Assembly: GCF_000152845.1 (NCBI RefSeq)
Contig: NZ_CH902584.1
Span: forward strand, 357,239 to 421,238
Direction of reading: 5' to 3'
DNA length: 64,000 nt
Source of the DNA: Roseovarius sp. 217
Lineage (GTDB): Bacteria > Pseudomonadota > Alphaproteobacteria > Rhodobacterales > Rhodobacteraceae
Shown here: piece by piece, positions 26,101 through 34,453 of the stretch
Layout: each line of letters begins with the position of its first letter
How positions within the stretch are numbered: position 1 is the stretch's first letter
Made by a program: the position numbers and the translations under genes
The notes under the pieces: model-generated
Databases searched by the model: none
The model's input: only the letters and a program-made list of their open reading frames with translations
Told to the model about the DNA's origin: nothing

Positions 26101-26731
26101 GCAGCTTCAAGAAGCCGTTCCAGCCAGCGTTGTCCTCTTCTGCTGCGCTGTCCTGAGTCGTGTATCGCCCGGCGGTGTCAATCAGTACCGCATTATTGGT
26201 GAACCACCAGTCGCAATTCCGCGTCCCACCGACGCCGCCGATGGCCTGCTTGCCCAGGGTATCGGCCAGCGGAAACTGCAGCCCAGAGTTTACGATCGCC
26301 GTTGTCTTGCCCGCACCGGGCGGTCCGATCATAACGTACCAAGGGAGTTGATACAGTGACTTTCGCCCCAGCTTGGATTTGCGCAGGGCGGCTATCGCCT
26401 CCTTCAGTTTGCCTTTCAGCTCGCTCAACTCAGCTTTGACCAGTTCGTCATCCTCGTTCTCAACCTCGGCGGCGGACTCGACGATATCCTCTTCCATTTT
26501 GCGCGCCCGTCGCGACCGGCGCAGCAGGATGAGCAGAATGGTGAAAAGACCAAGGAAAACGATGATGCCAATTGTGATAAGGCGCGCGAACAGGGTCACG
26601 AAGGGTGCGGTTTCCCCAAAGCTCAGAATCGGCCCGAGAAACCAGATCATCAGGCTGAAGGCGAGGGACACCAAGACCACGATCGAAATGGCCGATCCCA
26701 GCAAATGGAACATGCGGCGGATAAAAATCAT
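23147..26731 (-). CDS. tssM: T6SS membrane-complex protein TssM (IcmF family)
   Basis: TssM spans the inner membrane and reaches through the periplasm as the central piece of the T6SS membrane complex. The 1194-aa protein has two N-terminal helices (about 10-33 and 45-70), a cytoplasmic NTPase-like domain with Walker A GPPGAGKTT (136-144) and VLIDTAGRYTTQD, a third helix near 450, and a long periplasmic part with the C-terminal beta domain. Walker A is intact, which is not the case in all TssM proteins. It overlaps both tssL (ATGA) and tagF (TGATG). Length is normal. Confidence 0.96.
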   Translation of the reverse strand: MIFIRRMFHLLGSAISIVVLVSLAFSLMIWFLGPILSFGETAPFVTLFARLITIGIIVFLGLFTILLILLRRSRRARKMEEDIVESAAEVENEDDELVKAELSELKGKLKEAIAALRKSKLGRKSLYQLPWYVMIGPPGAGKTTAIVNSGLQFPLADTLGKQAIGGVGGTRNCDWWFTNNAVLIDTAGRYTTQDSAAEEDNAGWNGFLKLLKRHRKRQPINGAIVAISLADLSLQDEETQKSHAAAIRRRLHELRDKLGVRFPVYVLFTKSDLIAGFTEFFDDLGKEEREQVWGFTLPVSKRTKSEVSPVAAFDDEFGQLLAQLNAQSLERMQQETDHQRRALVASFTSQVASVRATAKSFLEEVFQDSRFEKRHLLRGIYFTSGTQEGTPIDRLMMGMARTFGIGRQAIGTGRGTGRSFFLTRLFEGVIFPEAGLVSADDKVERRYRWTKRAAIAAALVGGIGLSALWIRSYLGNTELLAQTGRSIEDYRAAVAQVPGSPIEDSDLVSVVPALNVLRDMPTNPAVLDPAPPRALTYGLYQGKIIGNQAAQSYRAALNEHFLPRLLLRLEDQMQANMNNSDFLYEVLKIYLMLGQQGPMNQDLVKEWMALDWSVAFEGPAREALRGDLTVHLAALLENPMDTISLNGPLVEQIQGLLSEMPLAQRVYNGIINSPRAKDLADWRLTDVGGPAISRVIVRSSGKPLNEGVEGIFTYDGFNSVFLDEALGVAQRIQSESWVLGPRGETEQSETALIAMSRDVLDLYYNDYITRYDQILGDIDIIPMESLSHAVEVTNVLSGPTSPLVNILNAISDETKLTEERSNASTDGLAAGVSEIGEIELQSSLSSRSQLFLQALRSNVQTEQGPAPKQPGAYVEDRFSWLHELVEDKNGQPSQLSELTGRLTEVYQELNKLSFAGGVGAATGDATAIVRFQELANRLPGPIQRWSTQITSGSSGITADGTRASINAKWQSQVLPFCTQALGGRYPFDRQAKADVAMADFAKLFAPNGMIDSFFTENLREYVDTRARPWAWKKVNDADLGISQAVLQQFQHATEIRDAFFTGGDQPAVRFQITPEALDPSAQEVTLDIDGQEIVFAHNSAPKPVAITWPGSVGSARVIFQPVVNNTSNAMTRDGPWAWFRLLSAAEIRRTNVSDRNRVIFNVGGRISIFQLQSGSVLNPFALPALGQFSCPSSF

Positions 26732-28113
26732 GTGGATTTCCTGATCAGGACAACTTCGATACGTCGGTTCTTGGCACGACCCTCCGAGGTGCCGTTATCG
26801 GCAATCGGATCCTTGTCGGCATGGCCTTCCGCCTTCAGGCGGGCCTTGTCGTCGATCTGCGTGGACAGGGTGCGCATTACACTTTCAGCGCGCGCCAGCG
26901 ACAGGTGCATGTTGGTGGGAAAGCGCGACGACTTAATCGGGACATTGTCAGAATGGCCGACGATAATGATCGGTCCCTCTGCATCGTTCAGGGCGTTGGC
27001 GACGCGCGAAAGCGGCGTATCGAACGCCGGTTGCAACTGGTCCGAACCTGAGCCGAACATGCCCGAACCGGTCAGACGCACCGTGATCGTAGATTGGTCC
27101 TGAAACACTTCTACGATCCCTTCCCGGATTTCGGCCTCAAGAAAGCCCTTGACCCGTTCGATCTGTCCGTCGTTGGGCGGCGGTGGCGGCGGCGGCGGCG
27201 GGGCGCGGCGAAGCAGCTCTGCCACCTGCCCGGTATCGAGAACAGAAAGCTGGCCCAATACTCGATCAGTCGAGCGGTTGAGCAGCCAGCTCAGCGTCAT
27301 GAAGGCGGCAGTCAGCAGGATCGCGACTGTCGCCGAGGTGATCCAGACCGGCTTCCACAACGACAGCACCTTGTGCGGTTGATCAATGCCCTTCCAGCGC
27401 GGGGACAGGTCCTTTTCGATAACACCACGCTGGCCCCGGATAATCCGGGCGAGTCCTGCGCGAATCTGAAGGTGCTTGTCTGATCCTTGCTGCTCGACCC
27501 GCAGACGCCCCTCGAACCCAAGAGCCAGACACATGTATAGGAATTCCAGCAGGTCGATGTTCTTACCAGGTTCCTTTTCCAGCCGTGCGAGCAGGTCATA
27601 GAACCGGTCGCCGCCAACTGTCTCCTTGTGGAACGTGCCCACCATGGATTGCTGCGCCCAGATAGATTGTCCGCCCCAAGGCGTGTTCAGCACGACATCA
27701 TCGAGCGTGGCACAAATCGCGTAGCGGGCAATCTTGACGTCCTGCGCATCAACGCCGTTCTGCAGTGCGCGGGCCTCGAACCCTCGCACTTCCGCCACTA
27801 CAGAGCGGCGCAATTTTTCCGGGTCCATGTGCTGCGCGCGATTCCGGATGCGGCTGACGAGACTGAAGAGCGTGGCAGCAGCGGCATTGATCCGGTTCAT
27901 GCCGGTCATGCCTTGATCCATAGAGGGCTCGGTGTTGCCGCCTTTCGCCGTGGGGATGCCGGTAGCCTGACCGGTAGGGGCAGATCCCAGATCCGGCGTC
28001 GCTTGTAGCTGCGCCTGCGGGGTTACGGTAGCGGGCCGGCGCCCGCCGGGATTCGGTTTGATAACCGTACGGTCGGCATCATCCGGTTCTGCAAAGGGGT
28101 CGTTGTCAGACAT
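26728..28113 (-). CDS. tssL: T6SS membrane-complex protein TssL (DotU) with C-terminal OmpA domain
   Basis: The 461-aa protein has a cytoplasmic DotU domain (AICATLDDVVLNTPWGGQS and FHKETVGGDRFYDLLARL), one transmembrane helix (WITSATVAILLTAAFMTLSW), a run of prolines (APPPPPPPPPND) and a periplasmic OmpA-like domain (IIIVGHSDNVPIKSSRFP, C-terminal KNRRIEVVLIRK). The OmpA domain makes it an evolved TssL that binds peptidoglycan directly. The N-terminus has DADRTVIKPNPGG with Thr16 in an FHA-favoured context. In Agrobacterium, PpkA phosphorylates TssL on an N-terminal threonine so that Fha can bind, so the same switch is likely here. Confidence 0.96.
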   Translation of the reverse strand: MSDNDPFAEPDDADRTVIKPNPGGRRPATVTPQAQLQATPDLGSAPTGQATGIPTAKGGNTEPSMDQGMTGMNRINAAAATLFSLVSRIRNRAQHMDPEKLRRSVVAEVRGFEARALQNGVDAQDVKIARYAICATLDDVVLNTPWGGQSIWAQQSMVGTFHKETVGGDRFYDLLARLEKEPGKNIDLLEFLYMCLALGFEGRLRVEQQGSDKHLQIRAGLARIIRGQRGVIEKDLSPRWKGIDQPHKVLSLWKPVWITSATVAILLTAAFMTLSWLLNRSTDRVLGQLSVLDTGQVAELLRRAPPPPPPPPPNDGQIERVKGFLEAEIREGIVEVFQDQSTITVRLTGSGMFGSGSDQLQPAFDTPLSRVANALNDAEGPIIIVGHSDNVPIKSSRFPTNMHLSLARAESVMRTLSTQIDDKARLKAEGHADKDPIADNGTSEGRAKNRRIEVVLIRKST

Positions 28114-28137
28114 GTCTCGGCGCTTCCCTTTTTGCGG

Positions 28138-29478
28138 TTATCCTTGCCGGATCGCCCATAGCTCCATGCTCAGCCCCGGGAAATCCCCTGATACATGAAC
28201 TGCGATCCCGCCGGACGTTGACATCTTTCCCCAATGTGGGCTGTCACCATCCAGTTCAAAATACACCACTCCAGTGTGATAAGGAATCTGGCGCGGTGCC
28301 ACCGGCAGCGGACGCAGCGGAATCCCCGGCAGCGCGGAATTCACTAACTGACGGATTTCCTCGACCGGGCCGATCTTTGCCTGGTTCTGGAAGTGTCGGC
28401 GGATGTTTTCGGCTGGGATGTCAGCCTTGACCGCAAGCACGAAACCGGCGGTCGACAGCAGTTTTCGGTCACTGATCACGCCGACACTGATGCCATATTT
28501 CCGAGGATCCAGTGGAATCGAGATCGCAGTCTGTTCCAGCACCGAGGACAGGTATTGCCGCAAGGCCTTGATCACTGGTCTGAAGGTGGCGGTCAGGTCG
28601 TCGTGCTTGTAGGCCGGAAATTTCGGAGTTGTCTTTTCCACGGCCATGAATGTCGCCAGCTCCCCGGCGAGGGCGAGGCAGGTCTCGTAAAGTCTTTCCG
28701 GGTGGAGGTTTTCAATCTGCGACATGTGGTGAATCACTGGCCGCATCCGGTTGACGCACATCAAGAGCAGGAAATCAGAAATCTCAGCCACGCCTTTCGT
28801 TCCGCCACCATCGCTGAGCCGTCCGGCAAGTGCGGTCGTCCGATGGCCCAATAAGCCGTCTAATTCGCGCACGAAATCGGCTAGTGGTCCCGCCGCGCGC
28901 AGGTCTAGACAGGACGGAATGAACGCCTTGTCGAGCACAATCTCCTGATCCGGCTTAACTTCGATGATCCTGGCAATTGGAATGCACAGCCGATCAGCAA
29001 GATCATCGACGGCCAAGGCGAACTGCAATCGCAGCTTTCCTACACCCATGGTCACAGCCTTTTTGCCGGTCGAGGTCACATCGGTAATCTCAAACTCTGC
29101 TGGGCGCAGCCGTGCCGCCGACAGTTCGGCGCCGGTCATATCGACCTCTTGCGCGCCTTGGCGGCGTTGCGGCACGGTCAGGTAGACCACACAATCCTTG
29201 ATCGTATCGGGCACGTCCAGCGCCGGCGGGTGATCCTCGAAGGCAGGAGCGCGAAAGACAGTACCATCCTGGGTCAGCCCTGAACACGACTTGATCGCGA
29301 ACTGGCCGACTTTCAGTACCTCTTCGTCGATATCTAGGTGGCTGAAGCCCCAAACATACGGCGAAACGCGCCGGGCGAGCCCCGACACGAGGCTTTCAGT
29401 ATAGCGATCCGCCTGCTGAAAGTGATGCGGCTGCAAAAACAGCCCTTCGGTCCATAGTACCTTACTTTCCCAAGACAT
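28138..29478 (-). CDS. tssK: T6SS baseplate protein TssK
   Basis: TssK is the trimeric adaptor linking the baseplate to the membrane complex. The 446-aa product starts MSWESKVLWTEGLFLQPHHF, the clear family N-terminus, and contains the C-terminal stretch GVVYFELDGDSPHW and FPGLSMELWAIRQ. The ATG has a good ribosome-binding site (AAGGAA). It lies between tagH and tssL, 24 bp from tssL. Length and motifs are standard. Confidence 0.96.
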   Translation of the reverse strand: MSWESKVLWTEGLFLQPHHFQQADRYTESLVSGLARRVSPYVWGFSHLDIDEEVLKVGQFAIKSCSGLTQDGTVFRAPAFEDHPPALDVPDTIKDCVVYLTVPQRRQGAQEVDMTGAELSAARLRPAEFEITDVTSTGKKAVTMGVGKLRLQFALAVDDLADRLCIPIARIIEVKPDQEIVLDKAFIPSCLDLRAAGPLADFVRELDGLLGHRTTALAGRLSDGGGTKGVAEISDFLLLMCVNRMRPVIHHMSQIENLHPERLYETCLALAGELATFMAVEKTTPKFPAYKHDDLTATFRPVIKALRQYLSSVLEQTAISIPLDPRKYGISVGVISDRKLLSTAGFVLAVKADIPAENIRRHFQNQAKIGPVEEIRQLVNSALPGIPLRPLPVAPRQIPYHTGVVYFELDGDSPHWGKMSTSGGIAVHVSGDFPGLSMELWAIRQG

Positions 29479-29506
29479 CAGACAGCGTTCCTTGTTGGTT
29501 CTTTGG

Positions 29507-31054
29507 TCATTTCAGTTTATCCAACTGTGCCTTGTAGGCGCGGGCGAACTCCTTGGCGAAAAGCTCGTGGAAATCGTTCTCCGCCTGATCCGATATCTCG
29601 GCATACATGCTTTCGTAAATCTCCCAATAACGGGCCTTGCGGCTTTTCAGCAGGTTGGAAAACCCGCCCGAAACGGCGATCTTTTCCTCAAGCACCTTGG
29701 GGTCGAGCCGCGCCAGAATACCCTTTAGCGCAGCTTCCATTCCGGTGATCATCGCCACTTCGTGCGCCTTGATGTCCTGCAAGGCCTGAGTAGTCGCCTC
29801 TGTTGCGTCGAGATATCCCTTGGACTTCGGCTTGACCAAAGCCTCGATCGCCTGTTCGGGGCTGATCGAGAACTTCAACGGGTTATTTCCGCCGGCCTGA
29901 ATCATCGTTTGCTCAATGCGAAATTCAGACTTGATTGAGGTTCGCGTCATCAGGATCTCGCGTAGCCCTTCGATCATCAGGCGCAAGACGTGGCCCATGC
30001 GTGACAGGGTCGGCGTCAGGTCGGCATCCGACAGTTGCATCTCCTCGACACCGAGGGACTTGAAAAACGCCCGCGCTGCGACGCTATCGCTAGGCAAAGG
30101 CGCCGGGGTAGTGGCCGGTTTTGGAATTGGTGGCACGGGCACGGACGGTGCTGAATCGTCCCGCTGTAGAGGAGCGTCCGGCGGGGTTGCAAATGTGGGT
30201 CCGGTTGGTATGCCTACACCTTTGTCAGGTTCTTCCAGGCCGAAAGCGTCGGGCACGAAGACCGGTCCGTCGGCGGCAGCCCTGTCGTTCGGAGCTGCGA
30301 ATGGGTCAGAGTCATCGCCCGCCACATAGGCCGGCTGGCCTGGTTCACCGCCCTTGTTCGAAGACGGCACCAGAAAGTCGTCGTCCCAGTCGTCTGGGAT
30401 CGCTGAAGTGCTCGTGCTATGTCGAGGTGCAGTGAAACTGTCCTGCGCAGAAGGGTTGTGCCACGCGGCACTCGCTCCCTGACCTGCATCGGGAGCGGAC
30501 GCAGGTGGCAGGAGATCGTCGTCGCTCAGCGGTGGCAACAGGTCATTGCCGTCGTCTTCGTCACGATCAACGCTGCCGGGCCCGACCAAGCCGTCGCGAC
30601 CGCCGAGCAGATCGTCGAGGAAATCGCCGCCGTCGCCGGGCGCATCGAGCAGATCGTCAGTGCTTGGTGCGCTGTCGGCTATGCCGTGCGACACGGGTCC
30701 ATCCTGCAACGGATCTGCGATCTGGCTTTCCGATCCCGCAGTCACGATGTTAACCAGAATTTCATAGGGGCCGACCGACAGGATGTCGCCATCGTTCAAA
30801 GGCGTCGGCGTCGCGCCGAGCGGCAGCTTGCCGTAGTTTAGAAAGGTGCCGTTGGTCGAGATATCCACCACGACTAAATTGCCGTTGTGATCCTCGATTG
30901 CACAATGCCGCTTGGACAGCACCCGGTCAGGGTCCGGCAGCACCAGATCGTTCTCATCTCCCCGTCCGACGGTCAGGCTTGGTCCACGCATGGCAACGGG
31001 CTGTCCATTGCCGGGGATGCTGCCTGTCGACTGAAACTTCAGCAAAACCGCCAT
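29507..31054 (-). CDS. tagH: T6SS FHA-domain protein TagH (Fha)
   Basis: The 515-aa protein has an N-terminal FHA domain with the phosphothreonine-reading residues in GRGDENDLVLPD, SKRHCAIED and STNGTFLNYGKLPL. A long acidic, Pro-rich linker (about 110-335) with repeated DDLL motifs follows, then a C-terminal T6SS-specific helical domain (FFKSLGVEEMQLSD and PLKFSISPEQAIEAL). It would read the phosphorylation made by the kinase, probably on TssL Thr16, and promote assembly. The ribosome-binding site AGGAGG lies inside the end of the PAAR gene. Linker DDLL motifs resemble those in the fused sheath-like protein at 34450-38160. Confidence 0.94.
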   Translation of the reverse strand: MAVLLKFQSTGSIPGNGQPVAMRGPSLTVGRGDENDLVLPDPDRVLSKRHCAIEDHNGNLVVVDISTNGTFLNYGKLPLGATPTPLNDGDILSVGPYEILVNIVTAGSESQIADPLQDGPVSHGIADSAPSTDDLLDAPGDGGDFLDDLLGGRDGLVGPGSVDRDEDDGNDLLPPLSDDDLLPPASAPDAGQGASAAWHNPSAQDSFTAPRHSTSTSAIPDDWDDDFLVPSSNKGGEPGQPAYVAGDDSDPFAAPNDRAAADGPVFVPDAFGLEEPDKGVGIPTGPTFATPPDAPLQRDDSAPSVPVPPIPKPATTPAPLPSDSVAARAFFKSLGVEEMQLSDADLTPTLSRMGHVLRLMIEGLREILMTRTSIKSEFRIEQTMIQAGGNNPLKFSISPEQAIEALVKPKSKGYLDATEATTQALQDIKAHEVAMITGMEAALKGILARLDPKVLEEKIAVSGGFSNLLKSRKARYWEIYESMYAEISDQAENDFHELFAKEFARAYKAQLDKLK

Positions 31055-31061
31055 CTATCGG

Positions 31062-31370
31062 TTATCCTCCTGTGAAAACGGTGAACTCACCCAAGTTGAC
31101 GACACCCCCCAGCGCGCACATGTCACCGATGCGGATCGCTGGAAGCTTTTGAATGAGAACGGTCATTGACCCCTTAGCCAGCGGATGCGGCGACGGCACG
31201 GGTCCCGCCGGCGTGGCCGTTGCGCCCATCACCATGTCGGTAACTCGCGCTGCGGGCCGTTTGGCGACAAGCACGGTCAGCGCGCAGACCGGCATGATCG
31301 GCATTGGAGACCCCAGCGTGCAAACACCGATATGCGTATCACCGACACGGGCCTGTGGGGGTCCAGGCAT
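31062..31370 (-). CDS. PAAR-domain spike-tip protein
   Basis: PAAR proteins form the sharp zinc-bound cone on the VgrG spike. The 102-aa protein has the repeating pattern ARVGDTHIG, AARVTDMVMG and AIRIGDMCALGG, with metal ligands expected at H13, C17, H62 and C84 by position in the fold. There is no C-terminal toxin extension, so cargo would have to bind non-covalently. Its start overlaps the DUF6931 gene stop (TGATG), making a vgrG-DUF6931-PAAR tip cassette. Confidence 0.9.
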   Translation of the reverse strand: MPGPPQARVGDTHIGVCTLGSPMPIMPVCALTVLVAKRPAARVTDMVMGATATPAGPVPSPHPLAKGSMTVLIQKLPAIRIGDMCALGGVVNLGEFTVFTGG

Positions 31371-31993
31371 CAGTCGCCTCCTTCCAGTGAAACGGGTTCA
31401 GGGGGCGGCGGCTCAGTGATCTTATCGATCCTGCCATTTCCGCCGCGGGCCACGTTGACCGCTCGGTCAATAATGAGCTGCAATTGCAACAGCGGGATCT
31501 TGGCGGTGCCAAGCGTCGTCATGTTCATGCCAAGGGCACAGGCCGCAACCGCCCCCGGTGGGGCTGCCATTTTTGACAGATCGCCAATGCCCAGGCTGCC
31601 CCCGGCGTAAAGCGCGGCGGTAGCGACCAGCACAGTGTCGTCATCCGGATCGGCTGTATCGAGTGCAATCTGCACCTTCTCGCGGTTGGCATCATTTGGC
31701 TCAAACACCCATGCCTCCGACGCTTTGAGGCTAGGCGTCCCGGGGTTGTCACCGCAGATATCGCGCGCAGCAAGACAAGCCCACCAGACCGCCTCGCGGT
31801 CCGGCAGGGCCGCAGACAGCATCCGCAAGACGCAGACCCAAGCCTTTTGCGCTCCCAGCTCTTCCAAAACAGCCTCGACCGGGGCACTGGCGGGTGTCTT
31901 GAGCTTTGTATCCAGCTTGATGCGCTTTGCGGCGAGCAGACGCATCGCGGGCTCACGCGGCACTTTCTTAAGATCTGAAAACCGTTTTTTCAT
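31370..31993 (-). CDS. DUF6931-like T6SS-associated protein between vgrG and PAAR
   Basis: The 207-aa soluble protein has a central helical region containing VCVLRMLSAALPDREAVWWACLAAR and ends in a proline-rich acidic tail (EPPPPEPVSLEGGD). I recall similar proteins next to PAAR genes under the name DUF6931, but cannot confirm this by search. The tight coupling to PAAR and its place directly after vgrG suggest a tip adaptor or chaperone role. No catalytic motif is visible. Confidence 0.65.
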   Translation of the reverse strand: MKKRFSDLKKVPREPAMRLLAAKRIKLDTKLKTPASAPVEAVLEELGAQKAWVCVLRMLSAALPDREAVWWACLAARDICGDNPGTPSLKASEAWVFEPNDANREKVQIALDTADPDDDTVLVATAALYAGGSLGIGDLSKMAAPPGAVAACALGMNMTTLGTAKIPLLQLQLIIDRAVNVARGGNGRIDKITEPPPPEPVSLEGGD

Positions 31994-32003
31994 GAACGTG
32001 CCC

Positions 32004-34136
32004 TCAATTGATCATCGTGATCCCGCCCTTAAGGACAAGCAGGCCGTCCCCTTTGACGGTCGTCATGGGCGCCTTGGCTTCCATCATAGCGGTGCCCTCG
32101 ATCTTTATAATCATGCCCTTTATGGTCACGCCGGTCTGATCGATCTTGATTGAGCTGCTGCCGACTTTCAATTCGATTTCCTGCATCGCCTCTTCCTTGA
32201 TCGACCCCAGCGCAGTCTTGAGGCTGTAGTTTCCCATGCTTACCGTGACTGCCTCGTTGCCCTTGGCCACCTTTCGGGTAAGGTTACCGGTATCGACATT
32301 CTGCACAAAGTTTCCGGTCTTGACCTGCTGCTTCGTGTCACCGGTGATAGTTTGCGTCGCTTTTCCCTCGATCGTCTCGGTATGGTCGGTCTTGATAAAG
32401 ACCTCCTGGTTTCCCGTCTCGACCTTGAACACGTGATCACCGGTCTTGATGGTTTCGGTCTTGTGGCGGTGGATCGTCTGGGTCAGGTCGCCCTTATCCT
32501 TATGCTCCAAGCCGATTGTCACGGTCGCGTTGTTCTTGATCGTCTGTATATAGTCTCTCTCGGACTGGAAGCGGACGAATTCCGCTTCTTTCTTGTCATC
32601 AAAGATTAGCTCATTGAAGGTTTGAGCGCTGCCATCCTTGGTCGAGCGCGTAACGATCCCGCTCTGCGTCTCGTTGGCCGGCAGTTCGTAGGGAGGCATC
32701 GTATCCGCATTGTACAACATTCCGGTGCAGATCGGCCTGTCAGGGTCGCCTTCTTCAAATTGGATCGCGACCTCCTGCCCGATCCGAGGGATAGAGATCA
32801 TGCCCCAGTTCTTGCCTGTCCAAGGCATCACGCAGCGCACCCAGCACGTGGTGTTCTCGTCCTTCTTGCCCGCCCTGTCCCAATGGAACTGCACCTTTAT
32901 GCGTCCATACTTGTCCGTATAGATTTCCTCGCCCGCTGGACCGGTCACGACTGCGGTCTGCAACCCGGGAATGCGCGGCCAACGGGTTTCTTGCGGCGCG
33001 CGAAACGGCTCTGATTTGGGGATGACATCAAAGGTGATCCTGTAGGTGTCCTTGTTGTCCTCGTCGACCGGGATCGTAGTGTTGAACAATGGTTTCTTGG
33101 TTTCCTGATCCTCATAGTCGGTTTCGATCTGCAACCGATGCTCTGCTCGGACCACAAGATATTCGATATTGACGCTCGTGCGTGTATGGCCCTTGAGCTT
33201 GAAGGTTTGACCGGCGCCCAGCGTCCGAACGTTGCCCGCCCCGCGCGCCAATTTATGCTGGACCGCCTCGGCCTGCATCCGGACCTTGGCAAAATTGGCG
33301 GGCTGATTGCCCAGACGCATATGCCCGGGATAGCGGTAGTGTTCGTATTTCTTGTGCGAGTGCTTACCTTTTTCAATTGAAGAGACCGCCTGCAATTCGG
33401 CGCGCGGTTTTTCAAAATCGTAGTCCTTCAGGGTTACTTTGCCAGTCACGACGCTGGTGTTGTGCGCCCAGTCGAAGATGTGATCGGATTTCCGACGGTA
33501 CTCGGACTCCTTGAAATAGAAATCTAGGTCTGGCCCTGTGGTATTGGGCTTATGCGCCGCGATGCCGTCGGCCAGCACCATTTTCAGCTCTTTGTTCCCT
33601 TGCCCAGCCTGTACAAAGAAATAATAGATCCCTTCTTCTTCCATCAACCGGCTGATGAAGTCGAAATCGGTTTCATGATACTGCACGCAGTAGATGCGTT
33701 TGTCGTAGGTCTCTGTCAGTTTATTGATCTGCCCGGTGAAACCATACTCGTCCAGAACGAGTTTGATGATTTCGGGCACAGTCTTGTCCTGAAAAATCCG
33801 GCTTTCGTAGGTTCGATCCAGGAACCATAGCCACGGCCGCACTTCCGCCACGAAATGCATCATGCCTTGGTACACGCCGACATATTCAACCGCTGTGCAC
33901 GTGCCGGTGAAATACCGGCTCTCGTCCTTGTCGTCCTTCAGCCCAAGATGAATCGTCTTGCCCAGCATTTCCTGCAGATCAAGCTCAACGTTGGAGGACA
34001 CAAATTCAACTGTCGTCTCCGTAAGAAAGCTCAGCCCCTCGATCACCCGCGCGTTCTTGAGGTTGACCGGTTTGCAGGTATAGTCCCCCTCCATCCAGAC
34101 AAGCCGGTTTTCAAGATCGATCTCTGTATTTGCCAT
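32004..34136 (-). CDS. vgrG: T6SS spike protein VgrG (TssI)
   Basis: The 710-aa protein has the gp27-like base (MHFVAEVRPWLWFLDRTYESRIFQ, YCVQYHETDFDFISRLMEEEG), the gp5-like OB fold (DKYGRIKVQFHWDRAGK, WVRCVMPWTGKNWGMISIPRIGQEV, FEEGDPDRPICTGMLYN) and a C-terminal beta-helix of short repeats (TKQQVKTGNFVQNVDTGN, SSIKIDQTGVTIKG). It ends with the helix and carries no added effector domain. It is the only VgrG in the window and probably works with the PAAR protein encoded 0.6 kb downstream. Confidence 0.97.
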   Translation of the reverse strand: MANTEIDLENRLVWMEGDYTCKPVNLKNARVIEGLSFLTETTVEFVSSNVELDLQEMLGKTIHLGLKDDKDESRYFTGTCTAVEYVGVYQGMMHFVAEVRPWLWFLDRTYESRIFQDKTVPEIIKLVLDEYGFTGQINKLTETYDKRIYCVQYHETDFDFISRLMEEEGIYYFFVQAGQGNKELKMVLADGIAAHKPNTTGPDLDFYFKESEYRRKSDHIFDWAHNTSVVTGKVTLKDYDFEKPRAELQAVSSIEKGKHSHKKYEHYRYPGHMRLGNQPANFAKVRMQAEAVQHKLARGAGNVRTLGAGQTFKLKGHTRTSVNIEYLVVRAEHRLQIETDYEDQETKKPLFNTTIPVDEDNKDTYRITFDVIPKSEPFRAPQETRWPRIPGLQTAVVTGPAGEEIYTDKYGRIKVQFHWDRAGKKDENTTCWVRCVMPWTGKNWGMISIPRIGQEVAIQFEEGDPDRPICTGMLYNADTMPPYELPANETQSGIVTRSTKDGSAQTFNELIFDDKKEAEFVRFQSERDYIQTIKNNATVTIGLEHKDKGDLTQTIHRHKTETIKTGDHVFKVETGNQEVFIKTDHTETIEGKATQTITGDTKQQVKTGNFVQNVDTGNLTRKVAKGNEAVTVSMGNYSLKTALGSIKEEAMQEIELKVGSSSIKIDQTGVTIKGMIIKIEGTAMMEAKAPMTTVKGDGLLVLKGGITMIN

Positions 34137-34165
34137 GTGATCAGTCCCTGGCCCAAAGTGGGGCG

Positions 34166-34453
34166 CTATGCTTCTGTTTCTATCAGACTTCTGGTTTCAC
34201 GCAGTCGGTTGATGATGCCCGGGTGAATGCCCCACAACGCGCCAAGGTTGAAATGGTCGCCCAGCAGACGTTTCGACTCAAAGACGTCCTCAAAATAAAC
34301 GCAGAGTATAGGCTTGGGAAACTCACCATCTGCGAGCAGGATCTGGTCCAGATACGTATCGCCCTTCAACAGGTAATACGACTTTCGCGCGATCGCTACG
34401 ATAATGATCGGCGGCTCTTCGGGTTCGGGTGGCCCAATCAACGCATTCATCAT
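34166..34453 (-). CDS. Small unknown protein between fused sheath-like gene and vgrG
   Basis: A 95-aa product that I do not recognise. It starts MMNALIGPPEPEEPPIIIVAIARKSYYLL; the sequence reads ATGATGA at the junction, so start and upstream stop overlap and either ATG (34453 or 34450) may be used. The middle is a mix of hydrophobic strands and acidic residues (ILCVYFEDVFESKRLLGD). No signal peptide or membrane helix. Coupling to the sheath-like fusion and position before vgrG suggest a small structural adaptor; this is inference from context only. Confidence 0.6.
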   Translation of the reverse strand: MMNALIGPPEPEEPPIIIVAIARKSYYLLKGDTYLDQILLADGEFPKPILCVYFEDVFESKRLLGDHFNLGALWGIHPGIINRLRETRSLIETEA

